Notes under the pieces: model-generated | Told to the model about the DNA's origin: nothing | The model's input: only the letters and a program-made list of their open reading frames with translations | The model's database searches: none | Part shown: in pieces, positions 30,996 through 38,612 of the stretch | How positions within the stretch are numbered: position 1 is the first letter of the stretch | Layout: each line of letters opens with the position of its first letter | NCBI GenBank assembly: GCA_027490145.1 | Contig: JAIXYQ010000009.1 | Location: 185,397-249,396 of the forward strand | Origin: Planctomycetaceae bacterium | Lineage (GTDB): Bacteria; Planctomycetota; Phycisphaerae; Phycisphaerales; SM1A02 | Length of the DNA stretch: 64,000 bases | Direction of reading: 5' to 3' | Translations under genes and position numbers: made by a program

Positions 30996-31290
30996 GGCCG
31001 TTGCACGGCCTTGGTGCATGCACCCGGACATTTCCGTCACAACGCGCACCTTTGGGCGTTCCGGTCTCCTGCCACGATGCGTCTTCGGGCGTCGTGTCAA
31101 TCGTCTCGTCAACCGTCGTGTCACCCGTCATGCCCATGCCCGGCCCAGACTCGCTCGTTGCCGTTTCGCACCCCCGGGTGCGGACAGGCGGGGTGCTTCG
31201 CCCCGCTGCCACCACAGGAGCCCCATGGCTCAAGCATGGCGATCTGGGATCGCCATGCGTTCGCATCGACCCCGGCGCTTCGCGCCGACC
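30996..31290 (+). ncRNA. hairpin-rich region upstream of the reverse transcriptase, candidate retron ncRNA
   Basis: The 527-base gap between the bpt start and the RT start holds a run of inverted repeats: GGCCGT/ACGGCC (30996-31010), the palindrome GGTGCATGCACC (31013-31024), CGCACCC/GGGTGCG (31167-31182), GCGGGG/CCCCGC (31188-31206), an 11-bp perfect stem GCATGGCGATC/GATCGCCATGC with a 3-base loop (31234-31258), and CGGCGC/GCGCCG (31273-31287). A 10-base direct repeat CGTCGTGTCA occurs at 31090 and 31114. Retrons encode their msr-msd RNA just upstream of the RT in this position. The a1/a2 pairing is unclear; GGTGCA at 31013 and TGCACC at 31324 could pair. Boundaries are approximate. Confidence 0.4.
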
Positions 31291-31347
31291 ATCGGAGCTG
31301 GTCTGGGCCGGCTTGGCAGGGGCTGCACCGGAAACGGAGGTGACGCC

Positions 31348-33423
31348 GTGAACCTTCGCTCACCCACGCTCGACGCCCAGGTGCGTATGAGCAAGATCGT
31401 CCACTTGGTCGTCACATCTCAGTTCGTCGCGGCCAAGGAGCTCGTCGACGAGTCGATGCGTAGCGGGCCAACCGCGCCACGCGATTTGGCACACCTGCTG
31501 TTCGTGCCACCATCGGCCTTGAAGCGCGTGCTCGCTGCCCGACAGGCTGCCCATGCCGCACACGCTGCACAGCTCGCACGGGGCGAACCCGCGCCAACAG
31601 CCACGCAGGTGGGCGGCTTGCCCCCCATCCCAGCGCCGGACGATTCGGCGGGGGTCGATCACACCACCGCCGAGTGCGCCGCGGCGCTGTTCTTTGCACG
31701 CCCAGAGGATGTCGCGGCCGTGCTGCTCGCCCATCCCGAAACGATCGCGCCGGCATTCCTGCCCGCAGCGTCCATCGAGCGCGCGGCGGCGGCGAACCCC
31801 GCGTATGAGCGCGCGCTGGCGGCCATGCCGTGTCGCCCATTCATCCAGGCGATGGCCCGCCATGGCAGCGGTCGTGAACTGGCTCGTTGGGCGGTGGGCC
31901 ATGTCACGCCGCACCTGATCGATCTGGCGGTGCGCGATCGCGATTCGCGCGCCTGGTGGATCGCGGCCTGGGGAAGCATGCGCAACGCCATGCTCGATCA
32001 CCACCGCGATGGCTGGCTCTCCGAAGCGATCAATCGTCATGGCGTCGCCCCCTTCGTGCATCCCGTGCGGATGGGCAGTGCCGGGCACGAGGCCAACCTC
32101 GATGCGCGCCGGATCATCGATCTTGCCGCCGAGCTGGGCGCGATCGGTACGCCCGGCAGCTTGCCGCTCGACGAGGGCCTGCTCGAGGGCCTCGTGGGCA
32201 ACATCCGCGCGCGCAGGGGCCCACACATCCAGCGACTGCGCGCCGTGGCGAACGAAACGGCGATCCACACGCTGCTCCGCAGCGCCACCAACGAGGAGAT
32301 CAGCCGGCTCTGCACCGAGAGCATCTTCCTGGCGTACGAGGAGGCCATGACCCGACAACTCTGGGTCGAGGTCCTGCCGCTGGGCCTTCGCGCCGCAACG
32401 GCAGGCATCGTCGGCAAGCGCTTCCAGGCTGCGGCCAGCAGCGATCCCATGCTCGTGGGTCGCACGGTGGCCATGATCCGCAGCGCCTCGACCGGCACGA
32501 TCCATTCCCTTCCGCCTGCCGTGGCTGAGCTGGCCGTGCGCATGCGGCGGCTGCAGTTGACGGGCGCGCTCGCGGGCCTTCGCCTGCAGGCACGCCAGCG
32601 GCGCAAGGGCAGGCAACTCGATCAGGCCTACACCGTCAGCGAGGTCCCCAAGCGCGACGGCTCCATGCGGCAGTTGCTGGTGCCCAACGCCTGGCTGGCC
32701 GCCATCCAATCTGCGCTGCTCACGGAAGTGCTCGATCCGATGGATCACCTGCTGCACGACGCGGCGCACGGGTTCCGCCCGGGCCGATCGACGAGCACCA
32801 ACGCCCAGCCGCACGTCGGCAGCAGCTGCATCGTCAACGTCGACATCGCCGACTTCTTCGGTTCGGTGCGCATGCACCACGTCATGCAGGCCCTGTCGCC
32901 GCTGATCGAGCAGGGGTGGAGCACGGACACCGTGGTGCTGATCGCCGAGGCGTGCACGACCCGCGGCGGGCTTCCCACCGGTGCACCCACCAGCCCCGCG
33001 ATCGCCAACCACGCGTTGTGGGAGTTCGACGGCATGGTCACCGCAGCCTGCGCCGAGTACGGGCTTCGCTACACGCGCTACGCCGATGACCTGACCATCA
33101 GCTCACCGGGGTGGTCATCGATCGATCCCCTGGTCGTGCTGCCGCGAGTTCGTGAACTCATCCAGGGCCTTGGCTTCCAGCTCGCCGAACAGAAGACCCG
33201 CGTCTACGGCAGGGGTTCGCAGCAGCTCGTCACGGGGCTCGTCACCAATGACAAGGTCAGCGTGCCCAAGCGGATCCGCCGATGGCTGCGTGCGGTGCAG
33301 CACGCCATGACCAGCGGGCGGCAGCCACACGCCCACGGCACGGAACTCACGCAGGATCAGGTCCGGGGCTGGATGAGCCACCTTGCATCGATCGTCTCCC
33401 ACCGCTCACGGAGCAACCCATGA
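31348..33423 (+). CDS. retron-type reverse transcriptase with long N-terminal helical extension
   Basis: 691 residues from the GTG at 31348, preceded by GGAGGT at ideal spacing. Residues 1-~430 are alpha-helical, Ala-rich and unlike any RT part I know. The RT follows: AHGFRPGRSTSTNAQPH with the retron NAxxH motif (Asn485-His489), catalytic Asp499 (NVDIADFFGS), GLPTGAPTSP, the YADD box (Tyr578-Asp581) and the retron VTG motif (Val628-Gly630, LVTGLVTN). All catalytic residues are intact. Most retron RTs are 300-400 residues, so the N-terminal half is extra and may be an effector or scaffold. Its stop overlaps the next ATG. Likely antiphage function, by family and by location in a defence island. 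Confidence 0.85.
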   Translation: MNLRSPTLDAQVRMSKIVHLVVTSQFVAAKELVDESMRSGPTAPRDLAHLLFVPPSALKRVLAARQAAHAAHAAQLARGEPAPTATQVGGLPPIPAPDDSAGVDHTTAECAAALFFARPEDVAAVLLAHPETIAPAFLPAASIERAAAANPAYERALAAMPCRPFIQAMARHGSGRELARWAVGHVTPHLIDLAVRDRDSRAWWIAAWGSMRNAMLDHHRDGWLSEAINRHGVAPFVHPVRMGSAGHEANLDARRIIDLAAELGAIGTPGSLPLDEGLLEGLVGNIRARRGPHIQRLRAVANETAIHTLLRSATNEEISRLCTESIFLAYEEAMTRQLWVEVLPLGLRAATAGIVGKRFQAAASSDPMLVGRTVAMIRSASTGTIHSLPPAVAELAVRMRRLQLTGALAGLRLQARQRRKGRQLDQAYTVSEVPKRDGSMRQLLVPNAWLAAIQSALLTEVLDPMDHLLHDAAHGFRPGRSTSTNAQPHVGSSCIVNVDIADFFGSVRMHHVMQALSPLIEQGWSTDTVVLIAEACTTRGGLPTGAPTSPAIANHALWEFDGMVTAACAEYGLRYTRYADDLTISSPGWSSIDPLVVLPRVRELIQGLGFQLAEQKTRVYGRGSQQLVTGLVTNDKVSVPKRIRRWLRAVQHAMTSGRQPHAHGTELTQDQVRGWMSHLASIVSHRSRSNP

Positions 33424-34541
33424 ACTCGTTGATCACCCAGCTCGCTGCAACCGCGATCGATGGCCCGGAGGAGCTCGCCCGGCCCTGCCTGCGCATGCTC
33501 GAGTCGCTCGCGCGTGATGCCCGTGCCGACGCCGGCTCACGTGCCCGGCAAACGCCAGCCATCCTGGCTGCGGGGTCCGCCGCGACGGATGCCCGCACGC
33601 TCGCGATCGCCCGCTGCGTGGGCGACATCGTTGCGAACACCGAGTATCCGGCACGCGGCGGGAACAAGGAGGGAACGGGTCCACGAGTCACTCGTGGATT
33701 CCTGTTCGCCATGGGGCAGGACTTCCGTGAGCGAGCACGCTGCGCGGAGCGGCCCAGCGTGATCCTCGTCGGCGACCCACTGGAGCACCCGGATCACCCC
33801 TACCAACCGGTCGCGACGTCACGGTCCATCTCCGACTCTGCACTCGAGCGCGCCACCCGGGCTGCGTCAGCGGTGCACGGGGCCGCCGACGGCCCACCCT
33901 GGCCGGATCAGGGACTTCATGGGGAGACGCCCCTGATCGACCTGCACGGCGCCGTACTGCTGTCGCGCGCCATCTACACCATGCGCCGTCCGAGCATCAC
34001 CGTGGAGCTCGATTCCGATCGGGGGCTGTCGATCGTGGTGCATCGCTTGGCCAACCCGGACATCGAGTGCTGCTGCACGCCTTCGTTCCCCGGACTCGGC
34101 GGACGTATGCGGCTCGAGCACACCGCTGGTCACGACGCCACCTTCGTGGTCGACCGTGAGTCAACATGGGCCGCCGCCACCACGCTCGATGCCGGCGCGA
34201 CCTTGGCATTCACCTTCGAGCCCATGCGGCCGGTCTACGCCTCGCGTGCTCATCCATACATGTTCGTCGCGCTGGCCTGGACCGGCGGGTTTGTGTCACG
34301 ACTCGGCTCGGGCCCGGTCGCGCTGCACACGGCGTGGTACACGCTCTGCCGCCCACCGCTCAAGGCGGGGATCGATGTGCAGGCGGTCCCGTTCGGACTG
34401 CGGCGCGAGTTGGCGCATTGGACCGGTTTCTGGGCGGCGGTCTCCGAAGTCGGGCCGCGGCCCGTTGCCGAACTGGTCGGCTCCGAGGATCCCTCAGAGA
34501 TCGGTGAGTTCTTCCCGACGCCGAGCGCAGCCGCCGCCTGA
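33420..34541 (+). CDS. protein of unknown function coupled to the reverse transcriptase
   Basis: 373 residues. The ATG overlaps the RT stop (ATGA at 33420-33423), so translation is coupled. Residues 1-~70 are helical, then mixed alpha/beta with HPYQPVATSRSISDSA, LIDLHGAVLLSRAIY, NPDIECCCTPSFPGLGGRM and FVALAWTGGFVSRLGSGPV. No P-loop, nuclease, protease or membrane signature is apparent. Position between a retron-type RT and an AAA+ ATPase suggests a third component of one system. I do not recognise the family. Confidence 0.75.
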   Translation: MNSLITQLAATAIDGPEELARPCLRMLESLARDARADAGSRARQTPAILAAGSAATDARTLAIARCVGDIVANTEYPARGGNKEGTGPRVTRGFLFAMGQDFRERARCAERPSVILVGDPLEHPDHPYQPVATSRSISDSALERATRAASAVHGAADGPPWPDQGLHGETPLIDLHGAVLLSRAIYTMRRPSITVELDSDRGLSIVVHRLANPDIECCCTPSFPGLGGRMRLEHTAGHDATFVVDRESTWAAATTLDAGATLAFTFEPMRPVYASRAHPYMFVALAWTGGFVSRLGSGPVALHTAWYTLCRPPLKAGIDVQAVPFGLRRELAHWTGFWAAVSEVGPRPVAELVGSEDPSEIGEFFPTPSAAAA

Positions 34542-34644
34542 GCGCAGGCCCACACGACCACTCCTCGCGTCTTCAGATCCGCACGAACTCGTCGCACGCA
34601 CCCGCCTCACCGCCCACCGCACAACCACCTCATCAGGACCAACC

Positions 34645-36297
34645 ATGCCCACGCCACTGAACTTCGACCACGCCTCGCGACTGCTCACCCACGCCATCTC
34701 GGCGAACCTCGCCACCTTCATCAGTGGTCCCCCGGGCATCGGGAAGTCCACCATGGTGCGCACCGTCGCCCGGGACCTGGGATTGGAACTGCGCGATGTG
34801 CGCGTGTCGCTGCTCGATGCAGTCGACCTGCGCGGGCTCCCATTCCCGGATCGCGCAACCGGCACCACGCTCTGGCTGCCCCCGCAATTCCTGCCGCCGA
34901 TGGGGTCGACCGGGCGGGGGATCCTCTTCCTGGATGAGATCAACGCGGCCATGCCCAATGTGCAGGCCGCGTGCTACCAACTCGTGCTCGACCGGCGCAT
35001 CGGCGAGTATGAACTGCCGCCCGGGTGGGTCGTGTGCGCGGCAGGCAACCGCACGACCGACAAGGCGGTCGCGTATGCCATGCCGAGCGCGCTGCGCAAC
35101 CGTTTCCTCACGATCGAACTCCGGCATGACCTCGATGGCTGGCTGCGCTGGGCCAACACGGAGGTCGCCGGTCGCCGCCGCATCCATCCGCTGATCAGCG
35201 ACTTCGTCGCGTACCGACCGAGCGTGCTGCTCGACATGCCCGAACAGCTGCGCGACCAGCCGTTCCCCACGCCGCGTTCCTGGGAGTTCGCCAGCCGCCT
35301 GCTCGACGAGGCGCAGCGCTCGTGGAGCGTGTTCCCGCCGTCCAACGTGGATGCCGATGCCATGGAGCGCCAGCTGTTGCACGCCGCCCTCGAGGGCACG
35401 ATCGGCCACGCAGCCTCGGAATTCCTGTCCTTCATCGATTCGGTCGGTGACCGCCAGTTCGTGGGCAAGTTCCTGGCCGATCCGCACGGAGAGCCGATCC
35501 CGGCCCACGGCGGTTGCATGTTCGTGCTGATCATGGCCGTGGCCGAGCGCTGCCGCGACAACATCGACAATGCCCGGCAGGTCGCGCGGATCCTCATGCA
35601 GCGCCTGACCGACATGGAGTGGCGCGAGAAGTTCCGAAGCGAACTGTGCATCCACTGGCCCACGTGCGTGGGGAAGAGTGCTCGGGCTTGGGTGGCAGCA
35701 TCGGATCCCACGGTTCACCCCCACGTGCGTGGGGAAGAGTCGGCGTATCTGGCTTGGCCCCAAGCGTTGACCGGTTCACCCCCACGTGCGTGGGGAAGAG
35801 TCCCGCCTGTCGTCGTTGGCACCGTTCAAACTCGGTTCACCCCCACGTGCGTGGGGAAGAGTGTGCATGGGTTAGCAACCGGTCCACGGCCGCCGGTTCA
35901 CCCCCACGTGCGTGGGGAAGAGGTCGTGTGGGGTGACCAGACCGTGTACTGCCCCGGTTCACCCCCACGTGCGTGGGGAAGAGCACACGCTCAAGTACCG
36001 CATCGTGCGTACTCCCGGTTCACCCCCACGTGCGTGGGGAAGAGGGCCAACCATGCGACGAGTTCGTCGGCTAGGTCGGTTCACCCCCACGTGCGTGGGG
36101 AAGAGGATATGGACGCGGATGAAATCTATTGGCTGGACGGTTCACCCCCACGTGCGTGGGGAAGAGTCATGCACACCGAACTCATGATCCAGATGGGCCG
36201 GTTCACCCCCACGTGCGTGGGGAAGAGCATCCGCAGGCGGTGCACACGCCCCGGTCGTGCGGTTCACCCCCACGTGCGTGGGGAAGAGACTGGATGA
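34645..36297 (+). CDS. MoxR-like AAA+ ATPase whose 3' end runs into the CRISPR array
   Basis: The first ~333 residues are a MoxR-type AAA+ domain: Walker A SGPPGIGKST (Lys34), Walker B ILFLDEIN (Asp97-Glu98), sensor 1 AAGNRTTDKA (Asn134) and SALRNRF with the arginine finger. At codon ~336 the frame enters the degenerate terminal CRISPR repeat (35650) and stays open through ten repeats to a stop at 36295. Those last ~215 residues are array translation (VHPHVRGEE, GSPPRAWGR, FTPTCVGK in turn), not protein sequence. The natural stop is missing, so the gene was probably cut by array growth or recombination. MoxR ATPases usually work with a VWA partner; none follows. The core looks intact. Confidence 0.7.
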   Translation: MPTPLNFDHASRLLTHAISANLATFISGPPGIGKSTMVRTVARDLGLELRDVRVSLLDAVDLRGLPFPDRATGTTLWLPPQFLPPMGSTGRGILFLDEINAAMPNVQAACYQLVLDRRIGEYELPPGWVVCAAGNRTTDKAVAYAMPSALRNRFLTIELRHDLDGWLRWANTEVAGRRRIHPLISDFVAYRPSVLLDMPEQLRDQPFPTPRSWEFASRLLDEAQRSWSVFPPSNVDADAMERQLLHAALEGTIGHAASEFLSFIDSVGDRQFVGKFLADPHGEPIPAHGGCMFVLIMAVAERCRDNIDNARQVARILMQRLTDMEWREKFRSELCIHWPTCVGKSARAWVAASDPTVHPHVRGEESAYLAWPQALTGSPPRAWGRVPPVVVGTVQTRFTPTCVGKSVHGLATGPRPPVHPHVRGEEVVWGDQTVYCPGSPPRAWGRAHAQVPHRAYSRFTPTCVGKRANHATSSSARSVHPHVRGEEDMDADEIYWLDGSPPRAWGRVMHTELMIQMGRFTPTCVGKSIRRRCTRPGRAVHPHVRGEETG

Positions 36298-36593
36298 CCT
36301 TGCTGGACGCCTTGCGCAGGCGGTTCACCCCCACGTGCGTGGGGAAGAGTGGATTAGTTGCACCCGGTCGAGAACCCGAAACGGTTCACCCCCACGTGCG
36401 TGGGGAAGAGGACCGCAGTAGTCCCATCGGCATGGTGTGGTGCGGTTCACCCCCACGTGCGTGGGGAAGAGAGGTCCGCCACCAGTTGCAGCTGCGTGCG
36501 GCACGGTTCACCCCCACGTGCGTGGGGAAGAGACGGCTTCCAATTCCTTCATCAGTTCGCCATGCGGTTCACCCCCACGTGCGTGGGGAAGAG
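35650..36593 (-). CRISPR. type I-E CRISPR array, 16 repeats
   Basis: Fifteen identical 29-base repeats start at 35711 and recur exactly every 61 bases to 36565, with 32-base spacers. On the plus strand each begins CGGTTCACCC and ends GGGGAAGAG with an internal CCCCCACGTGCGTGGGG palindrome. One more unit at 35650-35678 keeps phase and the last 20 bases but has lost the first nine: a degenerate trailer repeat. The orientation matches the reverse complement of E. coli-type I-E repeats, so transcription is on the minus strand with the leader end at 36593, next to cas2. Fifteen spacers, all 32 bases. Confidence 0.98.
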
Positions 36594-36607
36594 ACTGACT
36601 GATTCGC

Positions 36608-36886
36608 TCAGGACCGCGATTTCACCAACTGAAGGCCCTCGAAGTCTACGACGAGTCGCGACGGGCTACCGAACGATTCGATTCGGTAACCCTGTTCATT
36701 TGCGGCATGCATGATCATGGTGCACCCGGCATCTTCGCCCACCTCGCGACGGAGCCTGTCCCACAGCCGATCACGGACGGCGGCCGTTGGTCGGCCCACG
36801 AACACGCCCGCCTTGGGCTCGATCATCCACCGACTCAGTTCGCCCCTGATGCCGGGGCTCACCCTGTCAAGAAGCAGCACCGTCAC
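36608..36886 (-). CDS. cas2: CRISPR-associated endoribonuclease Cas2, I-E type
   Basis: 92 residues with a GTG start at 36886 and AGGAGG six bases upstream. MTVLLLDRVSPGIRGELSRW...EPKAGVFVGRPTAAVRDRLWDRL aligns well with E. coli Cas2 (ending VDFEGLQLV). Forms the integration complex with Cas1. It overlaps the cas1 3' end by 20 bases. The stop is only 14 bases from the first CRISPR repeat, so any leader sequence lies inside this gene. Confidence 0.93.
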   Translation of the reverse strand: MTVLLLDRVSPGIRGELSRWMIEPKAGVFVGRPTAAVRDRLWDRLRREVGEDAGCTMIMHAANEQGYRIESFGSPSRLVVDFEGLQLVKSRS

Positions 36887-37823
36887 GCGGTTCCTCCTCT
36901 CCGTGATTCCGCCCGCTGGCGACCGACCCGCCGGCGCCATCCCAGAGCTCGCCAGGCAGAGCGGGATCTTCGGCATGCCTCTGGGCTTCCTCCTCCGACG
37001 CACCGCCGATGAGTCGCTGCAGGTCCGCAACGATCCGCCCGAGTAGATCGGTGTCGAAGAAGTGGTCGCGCATCGAGTACCGCACCCGCCGCTCCAGCTC
37101 CTTCTCGCCCTCAGCTGCGGCCTTGAATGCGGCGGGGATCGAGGTCTCTGTTTTATAGAGGTCCGCGACGTCGTAGACAAACGAGAGCATCTTCCCTGTG
37201 TGGACGAAGCCGATCGCGGGGCTATAGCCGCAGGAGAGGATCGCCGCGTGGCAAACGCCGTAGAGACATGCGTTCGCCGCCGAAAGTGCGCGGTTGACTG
37301 GATCCGCGTTTGACCATTGCCCTCGGTCGTAACTGCGCCCCGTCCATTCCACGCCGGTCTCGCGGCTCAGGCGCTGGTAGGTCTCCCGCACTCGAATCCC
37401 CTCCTTGCCTCGGACCTGCTGGAGCGTCAACGTGGGGTCGAGCGTCTCGGTGAACCGCTGCTCATACATCCGCCGGACCACCGCCATGCGTCGAGCGGGA
37501 TCCGCATAGGCTGTGACCTGGGCGATCATTCCAGCCGAGCTTCGTGTCTCGCCGAGCCCTGCGGCGTAGAAACGCACTGCGCCTTCGCCGCACCACGCCA
37601 CGAGGCATCCGGAGTCCGCCAGCGTGAGGATTGCGGCGTGTGTGATCGTCGTCCCGGGACCAATCATCAGCAGCGCGAGATTCGCGCACGGAACCTGGAC
37701 GGTACCGTCGGCATCCTGGATCGCGATGGCCTTCTGATCGCGATCGACGCGGCAGTGCTCGGCATACAGGTGGCTCCACCCGTCGCGCAGCTTGGGTAGG
37801 AGATGAAGGTCCTTGATCCTCAT
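36867..37823 (-). CDS. cas1: CRISPR-associated integrase Cas1, I-E type
   Basis: 318 residues. Catalytic residues are all present and, by count, at the same numbers as in E. coli Cas1: Glu141 (RGKEGIRVRETY), His208 (GFVHTG), Asp218 and Asp221 (FVYDVADLYK). The C-terminal ~30 residues are a polar tail. Inserts new spacers with Cas2. The ATG overlaps the cas6e stop (ATGA). Confidence 0.96.
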   Translation of the reverse strand: MRIKDLHLLPKLRDGWSHLYAEHCRVDRDQKAIAIQDADGTVQVPCANLALLMIGPGTTITHAAILTLADSGCLVAWCGEGAVRFYAAGLGETRSSAGMIAQVTAYADPARRMAVVRRMYEQRFTETLDPTLTLQQVRGKEGIRVRETYQRLSRETGVEWTGRSYDRGQWSNADPVNRALSAANACLYGVCHAAILSCGYSPAIGFVHTGKMLSFVYDVADLYKTETSIPAAFKAAAEGEKELERRVRYSMRDHFFDTDLLGRIVADLQRLIGGASEEEAQRHAEDPALPGELWDGAGGSVASGRNHGEEEPRDGAAS

Positions 37824-38611
37824 TGAACAGCGGGCACGACCGACATCAAGCCGAAACCGTAGGCCTTCGCGGATCCAAATCCGGCGCGGAGCTTGCGTAC
37901 AAAGGCCTGCGGGTCGACGACAGTCAGAACACCGTCGAACCGCGCCGTGCGGTACGCGACTCCATCCTTAGCGTCGCTCGACTTCCGTGCGCGTGCCGCT
38001 CCGCAATCAAGCCGAACGGCTTGCGGGTCGAGGGTGAACCCGCCGACGGCCTCGTAGCGGCGGAGCCACTCGATGCATGCAGCTGCCGCCAACGGTACGC
38101 GCCGGCCTTGACGGCGTTGACCATCGGAACCGGACTTGGTGTCGATCTTGCGAGTCGGGTTTGCCTCGAGCCGGAATTGCAGCCGAGCTCCGTTCGCGAA
38201 GAGGGGCGCATACTCGCGGACCTGAGGATCGGCCGCGAGCACACCGCGGAAGTTCGCGAAGGCATAGGCCCAGTTTGGGACCGTCGCCGATTGCACGATG
38301 ATCTGAGCGCCCACGTGGCTCGGATCGATGCGGAAGAGGAACCCATCACGGTCGGTCCGTGGCGCGTGGACTTGCGCGAGCAGTTCGGTGCCCGCCTGGT
38401 CACGGTGCTGGCTGGCGCCCACGCGAATCAGGGGGAAGTCCTGCGGCGCGAAGGGCGCAAGGAAGTCGGGATCCGCGATCAGGCGCTGCGCGCTTGGGAA
38501 CGCCATACAGAGTCGCTGGTGCACGCGATAGCGGTTCGAAAGCCACTTCCCGCCGATGCTCGTGCCGCCGCCGCTTTCTCCAAGATCGATTTTCAGGCTG
38601 GACAGGTACAT
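37820..38611 (-). CDS. cas6e: Cas6e crRNA-processing endoribonuclease
   Basis: 263 residues. N-terminal YLSSLKI, then SNRYRVHQRLCMAFP with the conserved His of the CasE active region, and the C-terminal Gly-rich loop GFGSAKAYGFGLMSV. Cuts the pre-crRNA at the base of the repeat hairpin. The ATG at 38611 begins one base after the cas5 stop, with GGAG inside the cas5 3' end. Confidence 0.93.
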   Translation of the reverse strand: MYLSSLKIDLGESGGGTSIGGKWLSNRYRVHQRLCMAFPSAQRLIADPDFLAPFAPQDFPLIRVGASQHRDQAGTELLAQVHAPRTDRDGFLFRIDPSHVGAQIIVQSATVPNWAYAFANFRGVLAADPQVREYAPLFANGARLQFRLEANPTRKIDTKSGSDGQRRQGRRVPLAAAACIEWLRRYEAVGGFTLDPQAVRLDCGAARARKSSDAKDGVAYRTARFDGVLTVVDPQAFVRKLRAGFGSAKAYGFGLMSVVPAVQ

Positions 38612-38612
38612 C

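Noticed and set aside
30830..31347. Protein-coding extension of the RT to 31018
   Set aside because: The ideal GGAGGT site before the GTG at 31348 and the dense inverted repeats upstream argue against coding.
35514..36714. Several open frames rich in VHPHVRGEE, GSPPRAWGR and FTPTCVGK
   Set aside because: These are three-frame translations of CRISPR repeats, not proteins.
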